Assembly (NCBI GenBank): GCA_964036155.1
Contig: OZ038422.1
Span: forward strand, 82,793,201-82,857,200
Direction of reading: 5' to 3'
Length of the DNA: 64,000 nt
Source: Diploscapter coronatus
Taxonomy: Eukaryota; Nematoda; Chromadorea; Rhabditida; Rhabditidae
The notes beneath the pieces are model-generated. The model saw only the letters and a program-made list of their open reading frames with translations, was not told the origin of the DNA and made no database searches. Positions 46,253 through 57,334 of this stretch are shown here, piece after piece. Both the position numbers and the translations under genes were made by a program. Numbering within the stretch: position 1 is the stretch's first letter; the number at the start of each line of letters is the position of its first letter.

Positions 46253-47569
46253 TCAGTTTTCCGGTTCGTTTAGCCTGTTATCCTCAGTGAGCATTCCCGT
46301 CTCTCTTTTCTTCCTCCTCCTCTTTCCATTCGCAGTTTTGGTGGCTTCACTTGCAGTAGGCAATTTCTGGCTGTGTGGTTTCACGATCTTCTTCTTGCAA
46401 CTCAACGGATTCTTTCCCTGGAAATTTTGGGTGTTAGTATTTTTAATCCGAAGTTGAATTGAGTTGGCTTGTAAAATAGGCTATTTCGCCGTTCTCTTTA
46501 ATACGAAGTTATAAGTCTACTCGCTTTTGTTACAAATCTACCAACATCTAATATTCTTGTCTTTGGGAAATCTTTATGAAAAAACTACCTTGGCTTTTTT
46601 CTTCTTCCTTTTTTGCTCAGCTTCTCCCAGAATCTCTTTGCGGAGTTCCCGAACTCGCTCCAGTTCAGATTCGTTGTCGATTTTGTCACTCATCTGAAAA
46701 TTCTAGATGTTCTATTTTTAGATTTCTTGAATCAAGTTTCGCATAAACGAGTGCGTCTTTGAAAAAATATATATTTCCCGTACTTTCGAAAATAATAAAA
46801 AAATGTTTTAAAAATCTTACATTCTGGACTTTGTCGAGAAGAATGGTCTTGTAGTCGATGAACACAATGGGCGCATACTGGATATCTCGCATTTGCTGCT
46901 TCAAAGTGTCGTCCTGAATTTCCTTCTTCAATCTACCTATCTTTCTCTGGCAAAATACCTGTGTAGCAACGAAGAATCGTTGTTTGTCTTTAAAGGCCCT
47001 GCGAATGCAGTGAGCGATGCAGGCAGAGGCCGTGCGGGGAGGAGAGTGCGGACAGGCACAGAGCTCGAATTGCTGGCAAACGCGCAGGGCGCCGTATAGA
47101 GCTGGACCGAGTGATTCTAAAGAGGAAAAAGTCATAATAATCATACATCTCTGATTGGTCCATAGTGGTTTCCACTTTTCTGAAAGCAATAAAAAAAAAG
47201 AAAAGTGTAAACAACGATAGGACAGTTTTCAAAATTGTAAAATCTCGTCACTCCATAAAGCTTTTCTTACTTTCGATAAAAGTGCGAGAAAACTCACCCA
47301 GTTCCTGCAGAACGCATTTTGTAGTGAAAAGCTGCGTTTCCTCTCCGAGATACTTGGGCATTTGCTCGCGAATGTTGAGTTGGTTGTCCAAAGCTGCTTT
47401 GCAGAATGTGCCATCTAGAAGAACTCTGAAAATATCGAAACCATTTTTAACTTTCAGTTTCTGCAGTTATGTTGAAAAAAAAAGCCTACCGATAAGGAGG
47501 ATTGACTTGGTGCTGATATTTGAAATACGTCAGAATTCGCTGAGCTCGTTTCAGTCTCTTCACTTTCAT
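46253..47569 (-). CDS. UTP23: UTP23, small-subunit rRNA processing factor, 257 aa
   Basis: Five exons (47569-47490, 47425-47298, 47116-46821, 46693-46589, 46417-46253) give 257 residues. Features of the UTP23/FCF1 PIN-domain group are clear: MKVKRLKRAQRILTYFKYQH at the start, VLLDGTFCKAALDNQLNIRE with an Asp at the PIN active-site position, ETQLFTTKCVLQELG, the Cys/His zinc-finger segment ELCACPHSPPRTASACIAHC, and FFVATQ. The tail is highly basic and ends with the conserved GKNPLSCKKK motif and a KRRRKKR nucleolar signal. UTP23 binds snR30/U17 and 18S precursor in the nucleolus. The canonical DQNL after VATQ is replaced by VFCQ. Its ATG lies three bases after the stop of the NDUFAF8-like frame in the same exon. 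Confidence 0.9.
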
Positions 47570-47572
47570 CTT

Positions 47573-47851
47573 TCACTTCAATCGGGCTTTCTGAAAGAAG
47601 ATATGCAAAGTTAAAAAAATAAACTAATTTTCTCACTTCTCTCTTGAAACAGGCGACGAGTTTGTCGAATTCCTTCGCGCAGTGTCCCTTCGTCAGAGTC
47701 TCCGCGTTCCGAGACACACAGTTACCGTATTCCGCTACCTGAAAATCAATTATTTGTTGGGATTACTGTACTGCAGTTTTTGCAGACTCACTTCAGGTGT
47801 ACAATGAGCCAAGACGTCGGCGAATTTGAGCAGTCGTCGAGACTGCGGCAT
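47573..47851 (-). CDS. NDUFAF8: NDUFAF8-like twin CX9C mitochondrial protein, 59 aa
   Basis: Three exons (47851-47792, 47738-47637, 47590-47573) encode 59 residues. It has a twin CX9C pattern, C-TPEVAEYGN-C and C-AKEFDKLVA-C, the hallmark of proteins imported into the intermembrane space by the MIA pathway. The order SRRLLKFADVLAHC, AEYGNCV, GHCAKEFDKLVACF parallels NDUFAF8, a complex I assembly factor that partners NDUFAF5. I rely on motif spacing and remembered family pattern, so another small CHCH protein is possible. The final exon carries only KARLK and the stop, then three bases later the UTP23 start codon. The frame is open upstream of the chosen Met to a TTTCAG at 47892, so the start may be earlier. 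Confidence 0.75.
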
Positions 47852-48267
47852 AAATTCCAGCGATTCACTTGCAGACGGGCAAATGTAATCGCTGAAAGCC
47901 TAAAAACGAAATTTTGGAATTTTATAAGAAAAAATGGCGATAGAAAATCCGCTTCGAACGGAAATAATTGATAAATGCTAAAGGTAAGGTTTCCAAATAA
48001 GTCCTTCATTGGAACTACCCATAACAATTTCTGAAACAACGACATAAAAAAATTCCAAGATAATGCTGCTAAATCTAAATTCTTGTTGAAATTTCGAGCA
48101 GCATTTTCTTGAGCGAAAAACAGGAGATCACTTGCTCCATTAAATAATGATGATTAGTGCCAACAAATAACAAACGAAAACAAGAACATACTGAGTGAAT
48201 GGTAACCTGGAGAAATGGAAAGTAAAATAGGAAAATGGTTGAAATGGAAGAAAAGAGAATTACTGCT
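47852..48267. other. Spacer between RPB8 and the NDUFAF8-like gene
   Basis: 416 bp, AT-rich, with no gene-like exon chain. A TTTCAG acceptor (minus strand) at about 47892-47897 is a candidate trans-splice site for the downstream cistron. Confidence 0.45.
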
Positions 48268-49249
48268 TCACTGCTCGACTTTCTTGATCAGCAAATAGAC
48301 GTTCGAGTCGAGTTGGAAGCCGTGCAGATTGTAGGCCTGAAATTGAGAAACTGAAGATCAAGTTTTCTTGAGAAATAGATAATTTGATCATATTTGTAAA
48401 ATTTACAGAACTCTCTTGTAAATAGAGTTCTTTCAGACTAGTTTTGAGAAGAAAATCTAGTGACTTTTATACATGAGTTTTTTTCACAGAAGACGCGATA
48501 AAAACACTCACATCTCCTTTGAGCCTCTGCAGCAGCCCCCCGTAGGACACGTAGACGGACAATTTGCCCGAGTCCCCGGCCTGTTCGTCTGGCTCGATTC
48601 TGTACACCTTCCCGTACATGATATATTCGAATTGCTTCAGGCGGTAGTAGTTCGCCTGCAAACATAATTCATCCTTCTGATTTTATTAGCTGAACTCGAT
48701 CGTGCTTGAATGGAAGTGGCAATTTTAGAATTCGGACGATAAAAAGAAATTTTGCTTTAAACTTTTGAAGCTTTATAGAATTTTTGCCGTGGTAGCAGAT
48801 TCTCAATGTGTTCATTCGGAAATGATTTTTGATTTCCTTACGTGAGGTTCGAATTCGGCTGTGTCCTGCAGGCCGTCGTCCCTGAGCGTCGTGGCGATCA
48901 TCATTCGGAATTTGTCGTTCAGATTCAGCGGGTATATCTGCGAATTCACGTCCAAAGTCATCGCCATACTGCAAAAATATTCAAATTCATTGTTTCATGA
49001 AGGAAAAACGCAACTTGCAGCAAGGGTATGCAAATATTTGACTTTGATATTCTGATTGGAGATTTTAAAACTCCAGACCTTTCACGCCCTCGATAAATCG
49101 TAGAGGCTACTGATATTTTTCAGATAAAAATGCATTTGCAACCTGAAAGATTCGGAATCGCACTCGAGCCTGGACACTCTGTCGAATTTCTTCCCATCAG
49201 GATCCACGTTCTTCACGTAGAAAATGTCGTCGTAGATCACGTCAGACAT
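48268..49249 (-). CDS. POLR2H: RNA polymerase subunit RPB8 (ABC14.5), 148 aa
   Basis: Four exons (49249-49143, 48968-48842, 48655-48512, 48336-48268) give 148 residues; human RPB8 has 150. Family signatures are plain: [74 protein letters not shown] and [19 protein letters not shown]8 is an OB-fold subunit shared by RNA polymerases I, II and III. It is first in a four-gene same-strand run and is divergent from CHK1, with a foldback element in the 460 bp between them. Confidence 0.97.
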
Positions 49250-49490
49250 CGCTTCTAAAGATCAGAAAAATAAATCAAAAAAATTTCGAAAAATGAACGG
49301 CAAAAAGTGGGTTCATTCGAGCGAGTGTGAAACACGCGCCAATACCAACACTTGCTCAAGTGCAAATGCGGTAAAAATTGGTTTTTCAAAATTTCGCGAA
49401 TTCGATTTTTAAAATCTTTTTCGGGGTTTTATGTTCGTTGTCAGGGTTTTGCGTGGTTGAAGACTGGAGTCAGAACCAGTTGAGTACGGC

Positions 49491-49619
49491 TCCTTGTTCG
49501 GCCTACTCACACCCACTTGTTTGGACTACCTACTTTTTAGGAGAGCAGGGAAAGGAGGTAAGTGAAAAGGAAAAAATGGGTAGACCAGATAAGTGGATGT
49601 GGGTAGACTGAACAGGAGG
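49491..49619. repeat. Foldback element between RPB8 and CHK1
   Basis: CCTTGTTCGGCCTACTCACA, continuing CCCACTTGTTTGGACTACC, pairs with the complement of CCTCCTGTTCAGTCTACCCA, CATCCACTTATCTGGTCTACC. The loop is purine-rich. It occupies over a quarter of the divergent promoter region. Confidence 0.7.
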
Positions 49620-49711
49620 GTAGCTGAATATGACATTTCAGAGTTTTTAGTCGAACCTCGCAAAACTCGATTTTTCTTTCTTTGAAAACTTTTTTAATTT
49701 TCAGTTTTGCG

Positions 49712-52700
49712 ATGAACAAAGAGAACGTGCTGGTGGAGCGTCATCAGGTGGCTGGCTCTGCCGCAGCCGGGCACTCGAAGCCACTCGCCTCCGTTTCATT
49801 CATGAACTATCAGACTGTGAGGACTCTCGGGGAAGGCAAGTCAATCAGTCAGTCATTGCATTGAAGTGAAGAAGGTATTGCAGGAGCATTTGGAGAAGTG
49901 AAGCTAATCATCGATACGAAGTCGTCCAGGGCCGTCGCCATGAAGTGCATCAATCTGACCAAGTGCACCGAGGAAAATATCAAAGCTGTCAAGAAAGAGG
50001 TCGGTTTAGAGTTAGGCGTTGAGAAGTTGTCAGTTTTTGTTAGAGTTACAAGTTAAGAACTGGATGTTTCGATAATGGAAAAAATGCAAGTATGTTCAAG
50101 ATTCACTTTTTTCTTATGCGGGGAAAGGTAAATCTTGGCCATGCCTGAAAAAATGTGTAGAATCACATGAGCTTTCTCACATTTTGATAGTACTCATTGA
50201 AAGATTTAGACAGGAATTTAGGTTAAGAGTCGATGGCCTTGAAATTCTTCAAATTTTTTCATGAATAAGTCATTCAGGTGCTGATCCACCGTCACCTGGG
50301 CGCGCATCCGAACGTGCTGCAGTACATCGGACACAGGACGGAGGACAACGCAAAGACGTACCTCATCTTCCTCGAATATGCAGATGGCGGAGAGCTCTTT
50401 GACCAGATTGGTAGGTTAACTTGATTGTTGTCGGTCTATTCCTTACTTTCAGAGCCGGACGTGGGAATTCCCCCGTGGCGCGCTCAGTTCTACTTCCGAC
50501 AGCTGATCGATGGAATCGAATTCCTCCATAAAATGGGCGTCGCTCACAGGTTCACACTTGTCTTTTTAGTTTTCTTTGAAGACATTAATTTTCATCCTGT
50601 TTCTGAATTATCTCACTTGTTCAGGGACATAAAGCCCGAGAATCTGCTTCTCAAGTCGAACGACGTGCTGAAGATCTCGGACTTCGGAATGGCGACGATG
50701 TTCCGTCACGACGGCAAGGAGCGACTGCTCGAGGCTGCTTGCGGCACTCTGCCCTATGTCGCGCCCGAGGTGCTGCAGGGCAAATACAAGTATGTTTGTA
50801 TTGAGCACTACTAAAAGTTGAACTTGGAAAGATCGTTCGGTAATGGTCGAATTCATTCTTAGTGTGGCAACGACAAATGAAATTAGAAGAACTAGCGAAA
50901 AATAGACGTCTTATCACTTTTAGATTATTATGCTGTTATTTGTGTGAATCTTTTTTATTGAACTCCTCAAACCCAAAATATTTATTCTTTGCAGAGGAGA
51001 CATTGCGGACATCTGGTCGTGTGGAATCGTGCTGATCACGATGCTCACTGGCGAGCTGCCCTGGGATCGGCCTGACGAGTGAGTCGTTCTGATGATTTGA
51101 CCGAACGATAATCAAATGACCATTCAGCTATTCCGCCTCGTACATGGACTGGCTCTCGAACACGGGACTCGATGACAACCCCTGGAAGAAACTCGATGTC
51201 AAGTCACTCGGTTAGTCATTCTTCAGAAAATGCAAAATTTAGTGTAAGAATTTTTTATAGCAAAGAATATTTCTCTCATTTCTAAACGTCTAACATTCCA
51301 CAAAATATTCTGAAATTGCTAAACTTTGCTCAACTTACGAAGACCTTAATTTCATATATCTTTATTGCAGCCCTGATCCGCATCATAGTGAACGAGAAGG
51401 TGGACTGTCGTGCCACGATCGCTCGCATTCGGCAGAATCCATGGTTCATCCACGATTACGGTAATTTGACTAGTGAAAGGCCATACCGTAATCCTCGAAT
51501 GAATTAGGCTTCCGAATGGAGAAACCCATGGCCAACGAGTACAGTGCCACCGCTGCGAAGAGACGCAAACTCAACGAGACTGTTTCGCAGACTCAGTATG
51601 TTTTTTTTTATCTACAACTCAGAAAAGGTTAAAATCATGCTTTGAAAAATTGGAATGTGTAAATTTTCTTCTCAAACATCTTTTTTCTTTCGGAAGAATG
51701 CTCACATTCATTCATTTCATTTAATTTCCTCCTATTTTTCCTGTAAAGTTGATTTTTTCAAGCTTTTCTCAAATTCCATTTTCAGCTACGATTCTGAGAC
51801 TCGTGCCTTTGCGGACGCGTGTAACGAGATGCTGCGCGTGATGAACAACTCGTTCTCGCAGCCGGGCAAACTGGAAGAACTTCTGATCGGGGAGAGTCAG
51901 ATCGATTTCAGTCAGAAGAATCTGGTGGGTTTATTTCTATACAACTAAAAATTCGCTTTTTCTTTGTCTATTTGTCGATGAAAGAAGGAATTCTAACATT
52001 GGGCAACGTATTGAACGCGAGAAGATTATCTTGATATCCATTTTAAAATGTTGTTTTCAGGATTTCGTGCAGCGTCTATCTCGCCGAATGACTCGTTTCT
52101 GCGTGAACGTGGGCCTGACCCAAATCGTGCCTCGCATCACAGACGCCGCCCAGAGTTGCGGGTATATCGTCAAGGAGAAAATCACTACCCAGGTTAGCAT
52201 TTTTGAAAATTAACAAATCCCAACAAGTTCCTAAAATGTTTCATTATTCGAAAAACGCATTTTCTTGTCAGTTAAATAGTTTTCGTTTCAGCTCTTCATC
52301 ACATTCCGCGACACCTCGATGGCCGTGCAGATATACGAATTGGCGGGCAGCGATCAGGCTCCACCCACCCTCGTTGATTTCAGAAGGTCAGTTAATTTTC
52401 TAAAAGAAAACAATTGATTTTGTGGGCTTATTCGGAAGGTAGCATGGAAGGGTAAACTTTATTGAAGAGATGATAATGGGGTCAATTGACAAAAATGCAA
52501 TCTTTCTCAAATAATAATTTTTGTTTGCTTAGAGTATTCTTTAACAATCATACATGTTTTCAGGTCGAAAGGCGACGGTCTGGTGTTCAAGCGAATGTTC
52601 ATCGAAATCAAGAAGAAACTGAAGGATTTGATCAGCAAAAGCGGAGACACCTGGCTCATGGACAAGGGACTCACTTACTCACAAACGCCCCCGGTTGGTC

Positions 52701-53036
52701 TTTAAAATTGAAAGAAAAAGTTGCAAATAAATGCATTTATACTCGCTCTATTGGAAAAATTAGATTCGTGTGAAATTTTTCCTAGCATGAAGGCAATGAG
52801 AATCTTACCCTCGCTGAGTTGTGTTTTGATAGTGGTTTTGCAAAATGAGTCCGCAAATTTTATCCTCCTTTATTTATTTGTCAGTTTGATGTGCGCTGTT
52901 TCAGCACGAGATGATGGACACGGATCAGGGTGATTCGAATGGGTCCAATTCCGGTTCGGGCTCAGACGACGTGGTCTCCGAGTCCTCGAGGGACACCATC
53001 CTCCCCCCCGCTCGAATTCACTGCCTCCGTGTCTGA
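49712..53036 (+). CDS. CHEK1: CHK1 checkpoint serine/threonine kinase, about 535 aa
   Basis: About fourteen exons. An N-terminal extension of some 30 residues precedes the kinase domain: [11 protein letters not shown] glycine loop, AVAMKCI Lys, [36 protein letters not shown] and [19 protein letters not shown]. The C-terminal KA1-like regulatory region ([28 protein letters not shown]) is diagnostic of CHK1. It acts in the nucleus downstream of ATR. The SQ/TQ-bearing linker is modest ([17 protein letters not shown]). Intron 1 starts with GC (GGGGAAG|GCAAGT). The ATG is seven bases after a TTTTCAG acceptor. The last codons follow a run of seven C at 53003-53009; with six C the frame would end at 53055 with a more typical acidic tail, so the printed C-terminus is doubtful. 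Confidence 0.93.
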
Positions 53037-53938
53037 CGACGCCTCCAATCAGTGATTCACTTCTTCAATACAGAAACGACAACTTAGAAATCACGCGACC
53101 TATCTTCCCCTCACATCATTTCTTCCTACTTTCATCTCTCTTGTTCCTAGCTATAAGTTACAGTATCCTGTCACCTCGTCATTTCGAAAGTGGCCTACAG
53201 GACAGCTAAGTTCTGAATTTCAAATTTTTATTCATCTTCTAGAATTCTTTCATTCTCTGTTCGAATTGCAATTCTTTTCATCGATCTCCTCCTATCATTC
53301 CCTTCTTTCCTGTACCAAAATCTTCCATTTTTCATTGAAAATAAGCTATTCTTCACTAAATTTATGGTTTTCTAATTTTTTTTTCATCTTTTAACAATCA
53401 TACTAATTTTTTCTAGCTATGTCATACAAATTCTTTCCTTTTCAAAATCCTACAATTTAGATTTTTGTGCGAGATGGAAGGGATATCCTTCCTAATTTTT
53501 CTCCTAGTTAACTTCGTCCTGCATTGCAAATTGTAGTCTCTCACTCATATTTCGTGGTCAGTTTTTATTGTATGACTTTTTTAGAATATTTAAACTAATT
53601 TTTCGTCTGTAGGATTTCAAAATACAGAAGAAAACTTGCAAACCAATAAATAGGCATAAAGAATTTTGTGACCCCCGGAATCGGAACTTCCGCAACAGCC
53701 CTGATCGCAAACCGAAAATTTGGATAGTTCAATGAAAATTGTTGAATATTTGACTTTTCATGTTGAATGGCTCAAAAATGAATGCAATTTGTTTGAAAAT
53801 CACAGAAATTTATTAGAAAATTATGGGTTTAAAAAATCACAGAAAAAACCGATAATTAAAACAATTTCGGACGATAACAATTAAATCGAATTCAATTTAG
53901 AAATATGGAATTAAAGATTTTTTTTACAAAAATCGTTT
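53037..53938. other. Convergent intergenic region between CHK1 and GH16
   Basis: AT-rich with CHK1's 3' UTR on the left and the GH16 3' UTR on the right. No exon-like sequence seen. Confidence 0.5.
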
Positions 53939-55034
53939 TTAACGACTATAAACCTTGAGATAATTAATAATCCAATAAGCCTCAGTAAAAAGTTGTGGAT
54001 TATCTCGAACCGTGCTTTCACAAGCCTGCGGGCCTCCAGGGTACACGTTTCCAGCCCAGTCTCCACAAAATGTCAAATTGATAACCACGGCCAACATGTT
54101 GAAATGATCAGGCGAGCAAGATGAGCCGATCCGGAAATATGCCATAGGTGTTCCCCAGTTGCTAGGGTTAGGATTGCCCTAAGTTTGTAATTTTGGGTGA
54201 AAGATTTTTGGTGATATACCTGAGTGATGTCACTAGGAACCTGGCTTCGGGAAAACACCCAAACTTTAATAAAGTTATTGTGATCCCATTCGGCGACGAA
54301 AACCCCACCGCCGGCTCTGTTAAATCGGTCTCCGAAGGTCCCACTCGGACCTTGGATGCTACATCCTTGGTTGGAGTATTGGTCTAAAGTTTGGATTAAG
54401 TTGATGAAAAATATTTTTTATCAGTTTTTTTACTCACTCGGAGCGCCTACCCAGCAATTTGTTGCAGGCTGGCCATTGGATCCATCCGCCCAGCGTCCCG
54501 AAAAAAATGTACTATCACTTTGACTCATGCTACAACCTTGGCTCGTATGTAAAGCCATATGGTTAAAGTTCATCCCGTCGACTCCTTCCAAAATATCGAT
54601 TTCGCCGTTATTCGGCCAGTTATCACCATATGCCCAAAATGCCGGCCAAGTCCCTGGTCCGATTGGCATATGGTCGATGTCATAGATGAAAAGACCCGAA
54701 TTGTAAAGAGTTTTAGTTTCGATGCGAACGGAAGGACGGCCTCGACCGGTGGGATATTTATTGTTCATATCAGCCGCGATTTTTACCTAAATATGAAAAA
54801 TACGATAGTAAAGCACAATAGCTATACCTTTCCATTAATCACCGCAATTAGCCCCATATTTTGAGCGGTGGCTTGATCTTTATAATCGACAACTCCATGA
54901 GTGGGATCATCAGAGCTTATGAAATTCCAGCCGTCAAAAAACGAAGACCCCGAATAGGTTGTATTTAGATGATAATTCTGGCCCGAAACCAAACAGAAAA
55001 ATGTTAGAGTCACTAAGAGTTTTACCAGAAGCAT
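53939..55034 (-). CDS. Secreted GH16 endo-1,3(4)-beta-glucanase, fungal type, 319 aa
   Basis: Four exons (55034-54828, 54786-54438, 54383-54220, 54178-53939) give 319 residues. The start MLLVKLLVTLTFFCLVSGQN is a clear signal peptide. The glycoside hydrolase family 16 catalytic motif is intact, NNGEIDILEGVDG, with both Glu and the Asp. Other landmarks are WPAFWAYGDNWP, HMALHTSQGCSM and FVAEWDHNNFIKVWVF. The arrangement and the Cys-containing HTSQGCSM segment are those of fungal laminarinase-like GH16 enzymes, not of the insect beta-glucan recognition or bacterial types. It would cleave fungal or algal beta-glucans outside the cell, perhaps for feeding or defence. Spliceosomal introns and nematode neighbours argue against contamination, so transfer from a fungus is a reasonable inference. 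The region on its 5' side is repeat-rich. Confidence 0.88.
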
Positions 55035-55167
55035 TTTGGTTTGACACTAAAACTTTTATGGTTTTTTGAAACTCACTCTGTGAGTTTGCCAAAACCGGCA
55101 ACCTCGAAAAGATACCGCATATTTTTTACGAAGAAACACCAAGCCCCTTCCCTACTTTTGGGTCCAT

Positions 55168-55202
55168 AGCGTTATTCACCAAAAATTTTGGTGAATAACG
55201 CT
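55168..55202. repeat. Perfect inverted repeat, 17 bp arms
   Basis: AGCGTTATTCACCAAAA, one A, then the exact complement TTTTGGTGAATAACGCT. It lies 134 bp upstream of the GH16 start codon and could form a strong hairpin or a dimeric binding site. Confidence 0.8.
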
Positions 55203-57334
55203 CGCCCCCAAAACTACCACAAAACAGGCCCGTAACTACTAAGGGGCGACTCGCCCTCCTGAAATCCGAAAAATGCTAAAAATGTTCAAAGGGTGTACCC
55301 TTTATGTTTTGACCTAAAATTTGTTCTTAAAGACTCGACCCCTCTGAAATCTCGATCCTAGCCACGGGCCTGCCACAAAACAACTAAAAAATTTAAACGC
55401 CAAAGTTTAAAAGGGGAACCTCCCATAAGGATTTTTGTTCCAAAAAAATCATAAGTTTTCGACCCATAAAAGTGATCAAAAACCAAAATCAACCGCATTT
55501 TCGTATATTTCATGTATGAGTCCATAAAACTAAACAAATTATCGTCAAGAACGGTGTCACCATCCTACATTCCGGGCCTCAGGTACCCGCCGTAGGCATG
55601 GTGAACGCGGTAGGGGGAAGGGATGCAGTAGGGGAATAGCACGCTTTAGACTTTACTTCTTTATTAATCTAAGAGTAAAAAACCCAAGACTCGCTTATCA
55701 GCTCGCTTCCCCATGGTTATATACGTGAGAGTGAGAGAGAATGAGAGATGGGGGTGTCACAACGGATGGAAAATGACTTAGAAACAATCTCCGAAAAATC
55801 CATTCCATCATTTTTATCACCTTGTAAAAATACAAATCGAACATTATTAGAATCATTCGGCTCTTTATATGCACTACTTTTATAATATAGATTTTGGGAT
55901 TCATTATCCTATCTTATCATGAGTTTAAATATCAAAACCAACATTAAGAACCTATTTCCGGTTGGAAAATAAGCATTTATGTTGATGGTAAATTTAAGAA
56001 ATCAAAGTCTATTTTATGGTCATTTCAGGAAGTCGGGAGCGTCTAAGACCATGACATTTTTTAAAATTTTGTGTCAATAATTTATCGTTTCCGAAAAGCG
56101 AATTTCGGAGTCGTGCCCTTTTTGCATTAAAAAATATCAGGAGGATACGTAACAAGTAAAACAAAGAAATTGATAAGGCCTTAAGAGTAAATATCAGCAA
56201 AAACCAAAGTCTTAGCAAAGGGGCTGCTTCCAGGGGTCCATTGATTTGGCTGATTTTCACATATATTGTTCAGTTTTTCGCGCTGATTCTCGTGGTGTTA
56301 TCCGTTTTTTGAAAATCAATTCTTTATTTTCTTTGAGCTTTTGATAAAATTTTCAACCAGAAATTATAAGCATAAAAATACCGCTAGTCGAATAAAAAGC
56401 TGTAGTCAGATCTAGGGAAGACTTGGATCAGACTTTCATTGTGGATCCCCTTAGGTTAAAATATTCTGCCAAATACACTTTGTGGACCCCCTTATACTTT
56501 GTCGTCTGACCCAGATTCCCCCTAGATCTGCTTGTAGTTATCATAATAAAATGTGAGAGCTTCAAAGATCTATTTTCTTCAATCTCTTCATGATAATAAT
56601 GATTTCACATTTACATGGACTTCTAAAATACATCAAGGACTTGCTGGTCGTCCATAGATTAGAAAAAAAAACCCACGGGATTTCCTGGAAGTAACATAGG
56701 AAAAAATTAAAGAAGGATGCCACGCCGTCTGGACTCTCTTCTTCGCGACATGCGTATTTTGAGAGTAAAGAAGGCGTGGTTTGCGTTCCTTAGTGAACAA
56801 AATTGCGTGAATGTATTAGAAAAAAAAACTCAAAGCATAAACGATATAATTGTGCGAACACGGTTAATAATCGCGTGACTTCCTCTGGGTGTAGATGTAC
56901 ACTATTACTGTTCAATACAGTTGTAGGCCAATTACAAGGGTTTTATTCCATCATTCAATCAAAGGACAGACAATAAACGAGCAGCCGTGCTCTGTCCGAT
57001 CCGAAGAGAGAAGTGAAGATGTGATGCGGGGAAAAGATAGGAAAAGAACCCGATCACACAATAAAAGCCTGCAGTCAAAACATAGAAAGAATGCAGGAAA
57101 TCTGTCCAAGAAAACCGCCGAGTTTCACGGAAATTACACAAACCCGCGGTTAGGATCCCTCAAATAGTCGAAGATCAAATATCATTCGAAATTACCAAAA
57201 TAGGGTAAAAAGGGTGCGTATTTTCGCACAATAATTCTTCATAGTTTTATCTGAAAGATAAATAATTGCAAAGATGGAAATGCTAGAGCATGCATGACTA
57301 TGAAAATTTCTTTAATTTTTGAACTATTCATTTA

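Noticed and set aside
53939..55034. GH16 gene as fungal contamination of the assembly
   Set aside because: It lies between animal genes with no composition break in the flanks, and its introns resemble its neighbours'. Coverage data would be needed to settle it.
56895..57167. 90-codon plus-strand frame rich in Arg, Lys and Ser
   Set aside because: No splice sites, no recognisable motif, and located in a repeat-rich block.
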